From positions 12,703,468-12,767,467 of the forward strand of contig JASSKH010000002.1 in NCBI GenBank assembly GCA_031763025.1: DNA of 64,000 nucleotides, written 5' to 3'. Made by a program: the position numbers and the translations under genes. The notes beneath the pieces were generated by a model that did not search any database, had not been told where the DNA came from, and saw only the letters and a program-made list of their open reading frames with translations. Source of the stretch: Macrocystis pyrifera. Taxonomy: Eukaryota; Sar; Phaeophyceae; Laminariales; Laminariaceae. Of this stretch, positions 23,041 through 34,059 are shown piece by piece. How positions within the stretch are numbered: position 1 is the first letter of the stretch; every line of letters starts with the position of its first letter.

Positions 23041-23715
23041 TAGCAGGAGTAGTGTGGTGGCACCTGTCATAACGGTTATTGTTTTTAGAGTTCTACCTAA
23101 AACTAAGCAAACCCATCATACGTGTACTCGTAGGCAGAAAATGCCTGTCCACAGCAACGTTCGGGCCGTGTGTGTCCGAAGACATGCTGCAGATGGTATT
23201 GCCAGGCCCACCCTCCTACTGATGAGGGGACGGAGAAGCAGAAGCTCTGCTGAGGTTGTCGTACAGCAGTCGTAGTAGTGGTGGCACCTGCTACGACAAG
23301 CTCTTGTTGGACATGCCAGGTTGTCGATTTTTCGTCTCGAAATTATTATGCCGGCTTTCGAGGTGAGAAGCATTAAACATCTATACAACAAAAAAACGAG
23401 TACGTGTATGTACGCGTACAAAGGGTGCGAGGGTTAGATGGACAAGCCGAGCGTACAGCGACACTGACCCTGGCCTAGTGTGCTACTGCTGCTGCTGCTG
23501 CTGGAGAAGCTCTGCTGTACATGTCGTACATACAGCAGTAGTAGTGGTGGCACGTGCTACGAGAAGGTCTGTTGGACATCTCAGGTTGTAAATTTTTCGT
23601 CTCAAAATTACTGTACCGAATTTCGAGGTGGGAAGCAGAAAACAAACAACAAAAATCGACTACGTGCACGAGCACAAAGGGTGTAAAGGCTAGACCGACA
23701 AGCCGAGCGTATAGC

Positions 23716-24682
23716 GACGCCGACCTGGGCCCGTACGACCTACTGCTGCCGCTGCTATTGTTGCTGCTGTTTTTGCCGCCGCCACGTCTGCCATCATTAT
23801 TGCTGCGGCTGCTGGAGACGACTTTTGGATGAACCCAAACAACACGGAAACATATGACCGCGTACGTACGTAGATGCTGGTTCTTGTTAGTTCTGCTGCA
23901 TACTGGTTGGACATACCGGGGTCCGGCCCGCAAAAATGTACATATTTCCAGTATCGCAGCTCCTCCATACTTGACCCGTCGATATTTTCTCATACCCTGA
24001 GATCGAGATACCTTACCTGATCGTCGGGTATCCATACTACTCGATTTCGAACCAAACGATGGTGAACGGGTATGTCTTGGAAAAAACCAGGGAACATAAC
24101 GGTGAATCACAGTGCCACAACCGGTTGCTGAGGTAGTACGCTTATACCTTTTTGCATTGTAGGCGTTGTACCGAGTTCACCGTACGGAGTTCAGGTTTGC
24201 ATACGGGTAGCGCGGACCTTAGCAGCCCCAGATACCAGACTACACCCGTTCCCGACCAGAAGCATACTCCATGAGGTCCCCAAAAATACGTTGGGCGAAA
24301 CACCAACTTACATTGGTTAGTTCCAGGAAATATCAAGGAATTATGAGGTGAAGCAAAGTCGTACTGGTATACGCCCAGTGCACAATGTTTTCTACCGGTA
24401 AATGTACATGCGGCAGGATCGCTTTATCAAACCTGAGCTCTGCAACACTATGGAAAATTCCCCTGTTATCAATCACTCATGAGCCAATGGAGTATTTGTT
24501 CCCGCAAGAACAAAAATAGCGCATCCTAATTCCCAATACAAACAAATGGCACCTGGTGGCAGGTAATAAGCTCCTCTACTAGCAAAACCTTCTAATTTCT
24601 ACCGGAAGAAAACATACTAGCTGAAGGGCTATGTGTTGGCTGACTGTACTTCGCCAGCTACCTAGTTGTTAATCGCAAGAAA
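23716..24682. other. No gene recognised
   Basis: Contains CTGCTG/GCCGCC runs (23740-23830) whose translations are poly-Leu or poly-Ala, then unique sequence. No domain or clear terminal repeat was seen. Confidence 0.45.
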
Positions 24683-25420
24683 GCAGGGCAAGCGTTGCCC
24701 TGCTGTTCCCTAGGTGTTACCATTTATTACAAGGTTGGACGGAGGTATGGGTATTTCAGGGATTAACGGGGCTTAGAAAAGCGGCCAAAAAGTAGGAACG
24801 ATACGTTCGCAAAGACATCGGGCAGAAACAATAACAACATGTACGTGAATTTTGGGGTAGGAGCGAAAAAAAAAAAAACAGCAGCCACACAAAAAACACT
24901 ACTGTAGAGGTCGGGTGCACTTTGGGCAGAAGTGAACACGCAGCACCGACACGAGAAATACATACTGCAAACAAAAAGGTCGACACAGTACATCATTGTG
25001 CCCAGTCGTCGGGACTAAGTCGTTGACTCGCGAATACCAGAAATTTTGAAGTACCGAGTCCAAGGGTACGTCAACGTACTGAAACGACAGAGTCCTCGTG
25101 AGTCTCAAGGGTACGAGGGGCGAAAGTGACTGAGTCCTCGCGAATCTCATGTTACTTAAACTCGAAATATAGAACCAAAACACAACACGATATTACCTTC
25201 GAAACGCGCAGAATGCGATGACTTCGACGTGCCGTGTACACACCCATACCAACTAAGACGCCGCAGTCAAGTCCAAGATGGCAAAAGGCATACGAGGAGA
25301 ACTTTCGCCGATGATCGTTACGTACATGTAACCCGTGAAACAACTCTGTAACAAAATAGATAATATACATGATGCAGCTGCCCAGAACTCGGAGACCTCG
25401 ACGCACCGTGCAATAACCTA
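24683..25420 (-). mobile_element. Helicase-protease element, 3'-end fragment (copy D)
   Basis: Starts at the hairpin GCAGGGCAA...TTGCCCTGC (24683-24703) followed by TGTTCCCTAGGTGTTACC, the same terminal block as in copies A and B. It resumes at 25190-25420 with sequence matching A 26470-26690: the GCGCAGA..GCGATGAC.TCGACGTG block, a GACAAAAGGCATAC-like block, TTTCGCC(A/G)ATGATCGTT and the CTCG...GACGCACCGTGCAA block. The middle (24780-25190) is unrelated, so it is interrupted or rearranged. The protease coding part is missing. Confidence 0.6.
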
Positions 25421-26290
25421 AACCAAAGAAACAAACGCACGCACGACCTCAACGGCGACGGTTAGCGGGGTAGGTTGACTGTCGTCCTTCGTGGGTCGTT
25501 ATCGTCATAATAATGTAGGTATCGAGAAAGTACGTAGAAAGTACGTACTCGTGCCAAAGCCTAATGCAGTACTCTATTAATAGTACAGAAGTAAGTGCGT
25601 TGGTCTTCCATATATATTTTTTTTCGCTGGGTACGACTCCGCGGTTTCAACGACATCGTACACAGGAGAGGTACCCATCAGTCACAATGAGCAGGAGAAG
25701 GACAGCCGCAAATCCGTTGCTGTTGAATCTTCTGCTTCTGTTACTACTCCTGCTGCTGGTGGTGGCGGTGCTGCTGCTGCGGGTGGTGTTTCTGTTGCGT
25801 TCTGTCCGCGTCGGTCTTCACTCCATTTGTGGTATTCCCCTTACCTGTGCAACTTGGTCTGTAGGTACAATTTCGAGCGGTTGAGGTCTCGTACAGCATG
25901 CTGTTGCTGCTGCCGTATAATAAGTTATGTCTTCTTATTTGTAGCCGTCCATCGCGACATAGATATTTGCAAGTAAGGATTTTACTTGGTTGAAGATGCT
26001 GCCGCCGCCATTTTTAGTTCCTTGCGTGGGTTGTCAGAAGAAGTGATGGCGCGGGAGATACTAGGCATACAGTTAACTCTGCGCGTGAGGTCCTTCTTAT
26101 AGCCGGTACCAGCAATATCGGTGTCCATTGATCATTGTGCGCAGAGATGAATTGCATTTTTGTCGACCGACCACAACGAAGAAAATTGACATCAGCCGTC
26201 ATCATTTTTTTCGTTCGAGACCAACAAAGCTCAGAAGCATTTCAGGAGACCAAGAATTAAAAAATAGGGGAAAACCTTCGTATGCAATAT
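25421..26290. other. No gene recognised
   Basis: A CTGCTG-rich stretch at 25710-25800 gives poly-Leu in the plus frame. No other signal. Confidence 0.4.
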
Positions 26291-26296
26291 TGTAGG

Positions 26297-27990
26297 GCAC
26301 GGTAAGGGTTGCCCTGCTGTTCCCTAGGTGTTACCATATAAAAAAAAAGCTGGACGCAGGTATGAAAATTCTCTCGCGACGTCGATATTTGCCACGTAGA
26401 ATATTACTTGTTTGAAGATGCTGCAGTTGCCGCTATTTCGAAGCAAAAAACCAAAACATAACTTCACAGTCGCATCGCGCAGATTGCGATGACCTCGACG
26501 TGTCGCGAACACAGCCATACCAAATAAAACGCCGCAGTGAAATCCATGATGACAAAAGGCATACAAGTTGACTTTTCGCCAATGATCGTTGCATACATGC
26601 ACCCCGTAAACAACGACCGAACAGATAACATAAATGTAGCTTATAAGAACTCGAAAGGCTGGACGCGCCTTGCAACATTTCAGCAAAACGGGTTCTAGCA
26701 AAAAGACGGAAACAAGAAGGCAGGCAATCCTAATCGAGAAGCAATATCACACAAAAAATCAAAACGTTTCAACACACATGTGAAGAACACGTGAGACGCC
26801 CAAGGCGGCGGTACGTCGGAGTCGAGTCGGCAAGGCACAGATGCGCTCCCCACGTCGTAGTGGCCAGGACTTCGGTAAGGCGGAGGCGTGATGGGTCCTT
26901 GTCTAGTCGCCTCGATTATCTTCGCCCGTTCTTGGTTTGCGCGCTCATGGTATCTAGCACTACGGTATGCTGTCGTATGTGCCTGGGGAACAGGCAAGGT
27001 CAAAGACTTTCGAAGGTAGACATACTTATGCTGGAAACCATGATACCAGTCGTAGTCGAAATCGTCGCGAGACGTGGTACTCCCCCCGAGTATACAATCG
27101 TACTTCAACCACCGCCCTCTCGAACGCAACTGGGTCACGAAATGGTTCGGAATGGAGTAGATGACAGCTACGAGGCAGTACTCAACGCCTATAATCAAAA
27201 TGGGTGACGGCGGCGCTCCGGCGTCCTCGTAGATGTCTACACGTGCAGACGCGAACAAAACGCGATCTGGGGCAGTGTCCGCACTCCAAGGAAGAATCGA
27301 CCACATGGATGTGCTGATGTGCCGGGCGCAGCTTCTCGTCGCAGGGGGGGCACGGAGCAGGTCCAGGAAATGAGAATTCAGAGGCGGCCCCGGTCAGGAA
27401 CAAGGCATTGACTGCATCCTGGAGTGACTGGGGTGGTCCGTGCGGAATCAAGACTGGTGCGGTATCTCGCCATCGTGCACATTGGGATGCGGTTATCTCG
27501 ATATGGCCATGGTCCTCGACATGGCAATCGGTAGTGTAGTTGCCAGTTGAATCCGAGAGCCGTCCGAGTGATAAGAGCATGCCGTTCCACAACGTCACCT
27601 GGCCATCCGCTGTTGGGGTGGAGTTGATCATCAGGTCCAAGGGTGATACAGAGAGGTCCGATCGAGATCCCGGCCGCAAAGCGGCAGCACCGTTGTTGAC
27701 GTGGGCCGTTATCGTTCTAATAATAATAATGTAAGTATCAAGAAAAGTACGTAGGAAGCACGTATTCGTACCATAGAATTTCCACTTTTTTCTCGTGGTT
27801 TCGGTACTACAAAATTTGGTTTTGGCACTATAAGAAGTGGGTACCGTAGGTTGCAGGTATCGAGAAGTCAGTATCACTGCAGTCTTGTTTCGACCAGCTG
27901 TGTAGGGTGTTAGAAGGGTATAGGTTGTCTGTCGTCCAACGATTTTGAGGCGTTTCAGTCGATTTTCGTCCGCCTCAATGCCGGTCGAGC
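26297..27990 (-). pseudogene. Helicase-protease element, decayed copy A
   Basis: Carries the terminal hairpin in mutated form (26297-26317), the conserved 3' flank and then the C-terminal half of the USP-like protease. The coding part matches the intact copy at 50178-52040 from about 27630 down to 26790, including the CPPCDE cysteine pair and the His box (YSIPNHFVTQLRSRGRWLKY). Single-base insertions near 27540 and 27336 shift the frame, and the terminal stop is changed to Trp, so the gene is dead. At about 27630 homology with copy B stops abruptly at 'AAGGGTGAT' and is replaced by the R6 block (27690-27940), i.e. an internal deletion relative to B that removes the helicase part. Confidence 0.75.
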
Positions 27991-28279
27991 AACGTTTGCA
28001 CAGCAAGATATAAGCGGTGTGCATGGTGTGGATGCAAAGGACGACCGCAGGAACTATACTGCTACTACTACTGCTGCGCTCTGAAGTGGTTGCAGGGGGC
28101 ACCCTGCTACTACTGTGACGCAGCTTTTGGGTCCACTATATACGTGAATGAAATTATGACGAGCTTGTCGATCCAAAATACCAACCGCGCAGCTCGAACA
28201 ACAGCACACACGGCGGTGCGTGGTGGTGGCGCAGGCAAACGGTGGCGACAGCAGGCAAATGCGTACTGCTGTCCTCTCG

Positions 28280-29222
28280 ATTGGCTGTGAGAATTGCACT
28301 GCTGCTCAGAACAACAGCAGAGGAGTACAGCAGTTTCTTTTCTGGTGGCGGTTGTTGATCGTTGTGGTCGGTGTGGTTTGGAGTCGGGATGTCATTCATG
28401 CTGTACATGCGCTCGTGTCCCCATCTCTGCCTACTATCCGTCCTCGGTGCTGCATCGTAGGTTCCGATACATGCAACCAGTTATAAATTACACCCCGCAT
28501 ATGCCAACGTGCGCGCATGATTTTGCCTACTGCTGGTGTGCTGCTGGGCGCCTGCTGCTGCTGGAGGATGAGTAGTCTTGTCTGGTGGCAGTTGGTCGTT
28601 GATCGTAGTGGTGGGCGTGGTCAGGAGTCAGGATACATACAAGGGTACATAGATACATACATGGGTACATAGATACACACATACGCCCGCACCCCAAGCT
28701 CTTCCTATTTATCCTCGATGATGCATCGTAGGCTCCGACACTTGCAACTACTACAGGTACAACAGTAGCCAAGAGTACACCCCGGAGGTGTCACCTCACG
28801 CAGTTTTGCCTGGTGGCAGTTAGTTGGTTGTTAATCGGTGGTCGTGTTCGGGAGTCGGGTTACACACACATGCCCCCGCACACCAAGCTCTGCCTATCTA
28901 TCCTCGATGACGCGTCGTAGGCTCCAACCCTTGCAACTACAGGTACAGTAGCCAAGAATACACTGCGGGTGTGCACCTCACGCGCTGGTTTGGCCTGTTA
29001 CTATGCTGCTGGGCAACAGCAGGTGGCGGTTGTTGTTGGTCGTCGTCGTCGTGGGCGAGGACAGGAGTCGGGATACATAAATGCGCCCACACCCCAAACT
29101 CTACCTATCCATCCTCCGTGATGCATATCGCAGGCCCCGATACAAGCCATCCATAGAGTATACTGCGGATGTGCCACCTCACGCGCATGGTTTTGCCTGC
29201 TGCTGCTGCTGCTGCTGGGCGG
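28280..29222. repeat. Macrosatellite, four units of about 210-240 bp
   Basis: Units begin near 28375, 28612, 28848 and 29058. Each has a GG(A/T)GTCGGGAT/GAGTCAGGAT block, then CCCGCACCCCAAGCTCT, CTATC(C/T)ATCCTC(G/C)(A/G)TGATGC, ATCGTAGGCTCC, an ACACC(C/G)CGGA(T/G)GTG block, CACCTCACGCG and TTTTGCCTG(G/C)TG. Unit-to-unit divergence is substantial. The unit lengths differ and do not keep one reading frame, so a repeat protein is unlikely. Confidence 0.75.
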
Positions 29223-29439
29223 CATGGCCGCAGCGATGTACAACAGCCTGCTTGTTGTACTCGTAGCATGCTCAATACGATATATGTGCTCAGCAGCAGT
29301 TGAAACGGCTCTGTCGGCAAATCACGACCATTTTGCAAGTCATACCGTAAGTCATAGCTCTGCTTTGATTGGTGCAAGCTCGAAAAGTCTAGCTTGTTTT
29401 TACGTTGTTTTTGCTTGTAAATGTCCCTTGGCCCAGTGC

Positions 29440-30000
29440 CTGTCTCCTCTCATGTAATAATTTTCTGCCTGATTGGACAACGTTCCCACCGGTCAGGAAG
29501 AAAAAAAAACGAACAGCAGAGCTTCCCTCTTAGCCTTGTACGCCGCCCGCCCGTCTCGCGACCACCTCACCACCGATTGGGTCCGGATAAAGTTTTCCTC
29601 CCTCTCTGCCACGGTGAGCGTCGTCGTCCGCCTGGCGTCAAGCCCGATGCTCAGCGTGGCCCTTCTTCGCCACTTCGACAAAGTTGGTGCTCAAACTGCA
29701 TTGTTCTCTTTGAAGTTTAGTTTGGTCGCAAAAATAAGCACCGCCTAAATATTATTTCGCATATCAAAACGACCCTTATATCTCGTATATGGTGCAAGCA
29801 GAGCCTCACAAGGAGGCCAGACAGAGCCCATTCGTGCTTCCTGCGTGTCACGAGACACACGCGAGGCTAGCCATGCAAACGGCGACGGCGCTCCTGGCAA
29901 CACCCCCTCTACCCGCTAGCACCCGCTGACACCCGCGGCGGCGCCGGGCTCGCCCGCGGTACCGTGTTCTGACTACACGCACGCGCACGAAACGAAACAA
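29440..30000 (+). repeat. Interspersed repeat R2 (subfamily b)
   Basis: Shares with 52785-53360, 56545-56930 and 60190-60830 the ordered blocks AACAGCAGAGCTTCCCTCT, TTGTACGCCGCCCGCCCGTC, CACCGATT, CGGATAAAGTTTTCCTCCCT, TTCGACAAAGTTGGTGCTCA, TTTGGTCGCAAAAATAAGC, ACGACCCTTATATCTCGTAT and a CACCCGCTGACACCCGCGG box. It differs from subfamily a in the 3' part and is followed by R5 instead of the CGCTCAGAG end. Confidence 0.75.
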
Positions 30001-30009
30001 AATAGCTTC

Positions 30010-30450
30010 AGATTATATATAAGCAACGCTTGACCTGGACCTGGTACGTTCGTTTGAACACGAGTACAAGAAGGCGCTTCTAATGACGAACGTAGTGTTT
30101 GTTCAAAAATATAAACTGTACCGGGACATTGTTTGTTTGCCAGAAAACGGTATACCTCGACAGAAAATATCATATGACTTGGGTTTGGTGTGCCTTGATC
30201 ATCTCGTTTTACTTTTCGTACCGTAAACTGGCAAAAATACAATGGTGTACCATTTTTTGGCATTTTTGCAAGTGAGACGGACGGACATGGATGTTTCGCC
30301 AAAAAACGGTATACCTTGACAGAAAATTCCATCTTACTTGGGTTTGGTGTACCCTGATGGCCTGGTCTGAGTTTTTCGTACCGTAAACTGGCAAAAAAGC
30401 GCTGGTGTACCGTTTTTTTGTCATTTTTTCCGTTAGGACAGGAAATTAAT
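30010..30450 (+). repeat. Interspersed repeat R5, two-unit dimer
   Basis: Two diverged units of about 170 bp, each running from AACGGTATACCTTGACAGAA through ACTTGGGTTTGGTGTACCC, TTTTCGTACCGTAAACTGGC and AAAAA to TGGTGTACCGTTTTTTGTCA. They are followed by TTAGGACAGGAAATTAATT. The same dimer occurs at 36480-36830, 53370-53815 and 60840-61255, and one unit at 56935-57110. In four of the five it directly follows R2b, so R2b+R5 probably forms one element of about 1 kb. Confidence 0.75.
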
Positions 30451-30469
30451 TAAATCGGTAAGATAAGCA

Positions 30470-31013
30470 GCAGCCACGAAGAGCGCAGAAGCGAAAGGAG
30501 GAGGACACGGAACGTGGCGATTCATCTCCGACAGCCTCGCCACCCTCGCCACCTCTGCCCACCTCCGCCCCTCCTCGGCTGCCACCGCCGCTAGTGCTGC
30601 ACGCGTTCCTGCCCCCGCATGCGGCCGGTGTTGACGCTCCACGGATAGTTTGCTGCGGTGACAAATCGCAGCCGCTCTTCGGTTTCCAGCAATTTTTTTC
30701 GACTCTTGACTAGACTCTTGGCCGATTGGCGAGCTTCGGCCTCAGCACATTTGGCCACAACCTCGTCGCGTGCACGGGCAGCACCGTCATGGCGTCGCTC
30801 CAAGGTGAGATAGTCGCGGCGCTCCGCTATGTTCTCGGCGTGCTTGTGTCTCCCCACCTCTCCAATAATTTTCCCCGTGCGGCCGAGGAACTCCTCGTTC
30901 TTTTCTTCATAGCCTCCTGTAGTTCCTTCTTTTTTTTTGTTTTCGTGTCGTGTCGTGTTTCCCGTTGTATGATTTATATAAAAAACTACCCTTGTTTGAC
31001 GGGGTGGTAACAT
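30470..31013 (-). CDS. Charged, probably coiled-coil ORF, frameshifted or spliced; unrecognised
   Basis: The minus-strand frame 31013-30591 encodes about 140 residues rich in E, K, R and A, including ERRDYLTLERRHDGAARARD, EVVAKCAEAEARQSAKSLVK and SRKKLLETEERLRFV, as expected of a long amphipathic helix. Near 30640 the frame ends, but a second frame continues in the same style (AALAAVAAEEGRRWAEVARV, ARLSEMNRH) to about 30500. The two parts are joined by a frameshift or an unseen intron. It sits between the R5 dimer and an R1 copy and does not recur in the window. The start is uncertain: the reported first codon may be non-ATG and no TATA or clear acceptor was found. No function is proposed. 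Confidence 0.3.
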
Positions 31014-31234
31014 TTACTCAAGTGCACGATTGGAATGATTTTTGTTTATCCGTGTGCGGCGTACCACGAACTAGGTTTCCATAGCCTCGATTCTTCATAT
31101 CAGTCGATACGTTCAACAGCCGAGTACATTAAACCGAAATACGCTTACAATCACACCTATCGCTGTTTTTGAGATCAGTATCAAACTGAAAATATATTCC
31201 GGTTGCTAAATTTGTTCAGAAAATGGTATGATTT

Positions 31235-31500
31235 AACAAGGCGCTTCGCTCCGCGGGCAGCGTACGCCGCCCGCTACGCTCGCTCAGGAACGAAAAGCAC
31301 ATCAAATTATGCGAAGTGGACAGAGGTCCATGATTGAATATTATTTTTTTCATGATCCCTGTAGTTGCAAACTGGCGACTTGATAATGCCAACAGTCCCG
31401 CCGCCGTGTTTCAGGAGAAAACAGCTCGGACGCTACATATGCTCCGCGTCGCGGGCGGTTTTCCGCTGCGCCCGCTTACATGTCGTAGTACATACAGCGA
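31235..31500 (+). repeat. Interspersed repeat R1
   Basis: Blocks in order: AAGGCGCTTCGCTCCGCGGG, CGCCCGCTACGCTCGCTCAG, ATCAAATTATGCGAAGTGGA, CAGAGGTCCATGATTGA, TTGCAAACTGGCGACTTGAT, CCGCCGTGTTTCAGGAGAAA and CGTCGCGGGCGGTTTTCCGC. Here R1 is not followed by R2, unlike the copies at 4 kb and 42-43 kb. Confidence 0.65.
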
Positions 31501-31633
31501 AAACAATGAAAAAACAGTGTCTGCGCATAATATTTTTGTTTATCAAGGATTTCCGTCGGAAAGCTAATCATAATCGAAAGCCTTTCGGCATGCGCATAAT
31601 CGTAGACGAAAAAAGGATAAATATTGCATTCTT

Positions 31634-32443
31634 ATGTTAAAAAAAAAAACACGTGCGACAGCGGAAGCACTTTTCTACCAAACGAGCCGAACACAAGAAG
31701 TCGTGCAAGCATCAGTACCTACCTGCAGCAGCAGTAGGCAGCAGCAAGCCCTAACAGGCAATATAGTGCAATCTATCTTGCGCTCCTCGGCACTCGCTGT
31801 GCAAGCAACGCCGCCGCAACGAGAAGATCCCCCTCCTTCGTCGTCCCCTCTGCCCAAAAAGGGGTCGAAGCGGCGAAGATCAGGGGCGCGGCGGCAAGGG
31901 TGCACGTTCTTGCAGCACCAGCAGCGCCTGCGACAGCTCTTGCAGCAGCGCTTGCTTGAGGCAGCTCTCTCGCTTCCAGCAGCGCTTGCTTGCAGCAGAC
32001 CTTGCTTGTGTGCAGCAGCGCCCGATTGCAGCAGCGCCTGCTCACCGCAGTGCTTCCTTATTGCCGCAGTGTTTCCAGCAACGACAGCACATATTTGCAG
32101 CAGCCGCAGCAGCAGCACACTACATGCAGTAGTAACAGTAGTCGGTGACGTACAGCAGCAGCAGCTGCAGCAGCAGCTGCAGCAGCACCTATCTGCTGCT
32201 GAAGCAGCAGGCAACAAAGGCATGCAGCATCAGCGTCCGCAATTCTTTTCGCAAAACTCCGCCGGTAGCAGACATGGTCCGAGGGTCCGGGGCCACACTC
32301 GGGGCAAGCTTGGCCACTCCAAAGCGTCCGGAGAGTTTTCGGCCAACACAATGCAGCGGTCGAATCTCAAATCACACAAATATGGCTCTAGTATAACACC
32401 CTATCCAAAAATGCGTGACTTGGTCATTTTCATGCAAATTTGA
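31634..32443. repeat. CAG/CTG-rich low-complexity segment
   Basis: A plus-strand ORF of 269 codons spans it, rich in Gln, Ser, Ala and Cys, with an equally long Cys/Ala frame on the minus strand. Both are what (CAG)n/(CTG)n gives. The 5' part (31675-31790) resembles 2040-2135. The last 180 bp (32230-32400) are less repetitive, with a basic plus-frame (HGPRVRGHTRGKLGHSKASG), but no domain was recognised. I do not call a gene. Confidence 0.5.
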
Positions 32444-32544
32444 TTAGGATATTTGATTAGTCGTCGGATACGGGGGAATTGAAAAGCAAAAATCGTACTA
32501 TTTTTTCTATTGCGCAGACACTCTGTCACCGACCGAAAATTCGG

Positions 32545-33245
32545 GAAGAAAAAAAATCCCCGTCCCCTTTCGTGTAATAATTTACTACCTGATTGGAACA
32601 CCTTACACCAGTCAAAAAAAGAAAAAAATGAAAAAAAGAAAAAAATCAGACAGCAGAGCTCTCTCAGCCTCGTACGCCGCCCGCCCCTCTCGCGACCATC
32701 TCGCCACTGATTCAGTCCGGGTAAAGCTTCCCTCCCTCTCTTCCACAGTGAGCCCCGTCGCCCGCCTCGCGTGAAGCCCGGTGATCACCATGGACCTCGA
32801 CGCAAGCTCGACAATGTTGGTGCTCATTCGGGGTACCTCCCTCTTGTGACTTTCAGCCCGGTCGCAAAAATAAGCACCGCTTGAATATTACCAGGTATCT
32901 TACAATCCCGAACGAACCTTAAATACTCGTACGCACTCCATCAACAATCACAAATGGAGGCCAAACAGAGCCTATTGATGCATCACTCGTGTCTCGAGGC
33001 ACACGCAACGCCCAGGCACGAAAGCGGCGACCGCGCTCCTTGCAACTCCCCCTCTACCCGCCAGCATCCGCTGACACCCGCGACGGTGAAGGAAAGAAGA
33101 AAAAAGGAAAGAAGGACTGCAAGTACGACGAGAAATGGAGAAAACAAAGACCCGCTGGAAGGGTCCGGCAAGATATAAGAGGAGGCGATTTTTAAGTGGG
33201 AGCTCTGAGAGGCCAGGGATGTACCAACCGAGCACGCTCAGAGAT
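32545..33245 (+). repeat. Interspersed repeat R2 (subfamily a)
   Basis: Plus-strand copy with CCCTTTCGTGTAATAATTTA, CCTGATTGGAACACCTTACA, GTACGCCGCCCGCCCCTCTC, AGTGAGCCCCGTCGCCCGCC, AATGGAGGCCA(A/G)ACAGAG and the terminal GTACCAACCGAGCACGCTCA. Relative to 43600-44375 it lacks about 50 bp near 33090, the CCGGGTTCGGCCGCGC/GTACACGCACGCACACG part. Confidence 0.75.
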
Positions 33246-33344
33246 CGAGATCTAAGTAAGTAGTTCTAGACGTCTGGGCACACGATGGACAGCCCATTCG
33301 TGACGTATCAGGGGTTAAAAGCGATGCAATGCTGACCTTCCGGT

Positions 33345-33480
33345 ATACTATATTCAACTTATTTTGGAGCGCCATGACAGTTCGGAATTGCTGAAAATTG
33401 TCCAGTCTGTTGGTTGTTACGTTTGTGAAAAAATTGATAATATTCACCTTGCCACCGATTTCTGGTCGATACGGACCACA
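33345..33480 (+). pseudogene. Possible hAT transposase fragment
   Basis: The plus frame after a stop at about 33315 reads ...SELLKIVQSVGCYVCEKIDN followed by IHLATDFWSIRTT. The 'x-(I/V)xLxTDxW(S/T)' wording resembles the segment around the first catalytic Asp of hAT transposases. Only about 45 codons fit, and the frame then enters unrelated repeat sequence at 33485. No other catalytic residue is present. Weak; chance similarity cannot be excluded. Confidence 0.25.
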
Positions 33481-33484
33481 CGCC

Positions 33485-33935
33485 CAGAGCTAACAGACGC
33501 TGACCACCCGACCCGAACCCTAACCCTAACGCCAAGGGGTGACCTGTGCTTGGATGCGAAATAGGCACCGCGGGTTGTAGGTAGGGAGAAATCAGTATCA
33601 CTGCTGTCTTGTTTAGACCTGTGTAGTGGGTTAGAAGGGTAGGATTTATGTCGTCCTTCGTTGTTGCAAGTGTTTCTCCGCTATCGTCGTATAATGTAGG
33701 TGTCGAGAAGGCTGTCAGTCGCCCTTTGTTGTAGGCCGTTGTTATCGTGGGGTGTCGCAGTCGGCCTGTTCTCGTGTTGGAAATAATTGTTTCCCTTCAG
33801 CCTTTCTTCGTGGGGGTTTTTATGAGCGATGGACGCCGAAACTCTTCCTTCATGCCGCACATCGTCGGATGCGAAATTGCTGGCTTCATTCTGGACACTA
33901 TAAACAGTTATTGATACACCTATGCAAATGGAAAC
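33485..33935 (+). repeat. Interspersed repeat R6 fragment
   Basis: Shares GTGCTTGGATGC, a CCGCGGGTTGTAGGTA-like block, ATCACTGCTGTCTTGTTT, TTAGAAGGGTAGG, TGTCGTCC and a GTTGTAGGCCGTTGTTATCG-like block with 58500-58700 and the arrays at 27690-27940 and 54829-55740. The tail (33780-33890) shares TTTATGAGCGATGGACG and CTTCATGCCGCACATCGTCG with 56157-56400. Two CCCTAA copies at 33513-33527 are probably incidental. Confidence 0.6.
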
Positions 33936-34059
33936 GCAGTTCCCATAAGAACTTTGAATTGCGACGGGTGCCGTCGGAATTTTTGAGGTGCAGCTTGCTC
34001 TGAGCAAGATTCTTGAAACGGCAAGTCCCACACTTTTGGAAAACCCGAATAAATCAGGG

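Larger units (their letters stand above)
22090..23700. repeat. Locally duplicated CTG-rich region
   Basis: A block with GTACTCGT, TGCCTGTCCACAGCAACGTT, GGGCCGTGT, AGACATGCTGCAG and GAAGGAGAAG(T/C)TCTGCTG occurs at 22110-22255 and again at 23120-23255. A second block (GTGGTGGCAC(C/G)TGCTACGA, TTGGACAT, CAGGTTGT, TTTTCGTCTC(G/A)AAATTA, GGACAAGCCGAGCGTA) occurs at 23278-23470 and 23540-23715. The MITE-like TIR sequences sit between and interrupt the copies. C-runs at 22639-22653 and 22750-22766 and a (TTG) run at 22344-22373 are included. ORFs here are low complexity. Confidence 0.6.

Noticed and set aside
31634-32443. 269-codon Gln/Ser/Ala ORF
   Set aside because: Driven by CAG runs; an equally long minus frame exists and no domain is visible.
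33513-33527. CCCTAACCCTAAC as interstitial telomere
   Set aside because: Only two repeats, within an R6 context that also has CCCGAACCC variants; consistent with chance.
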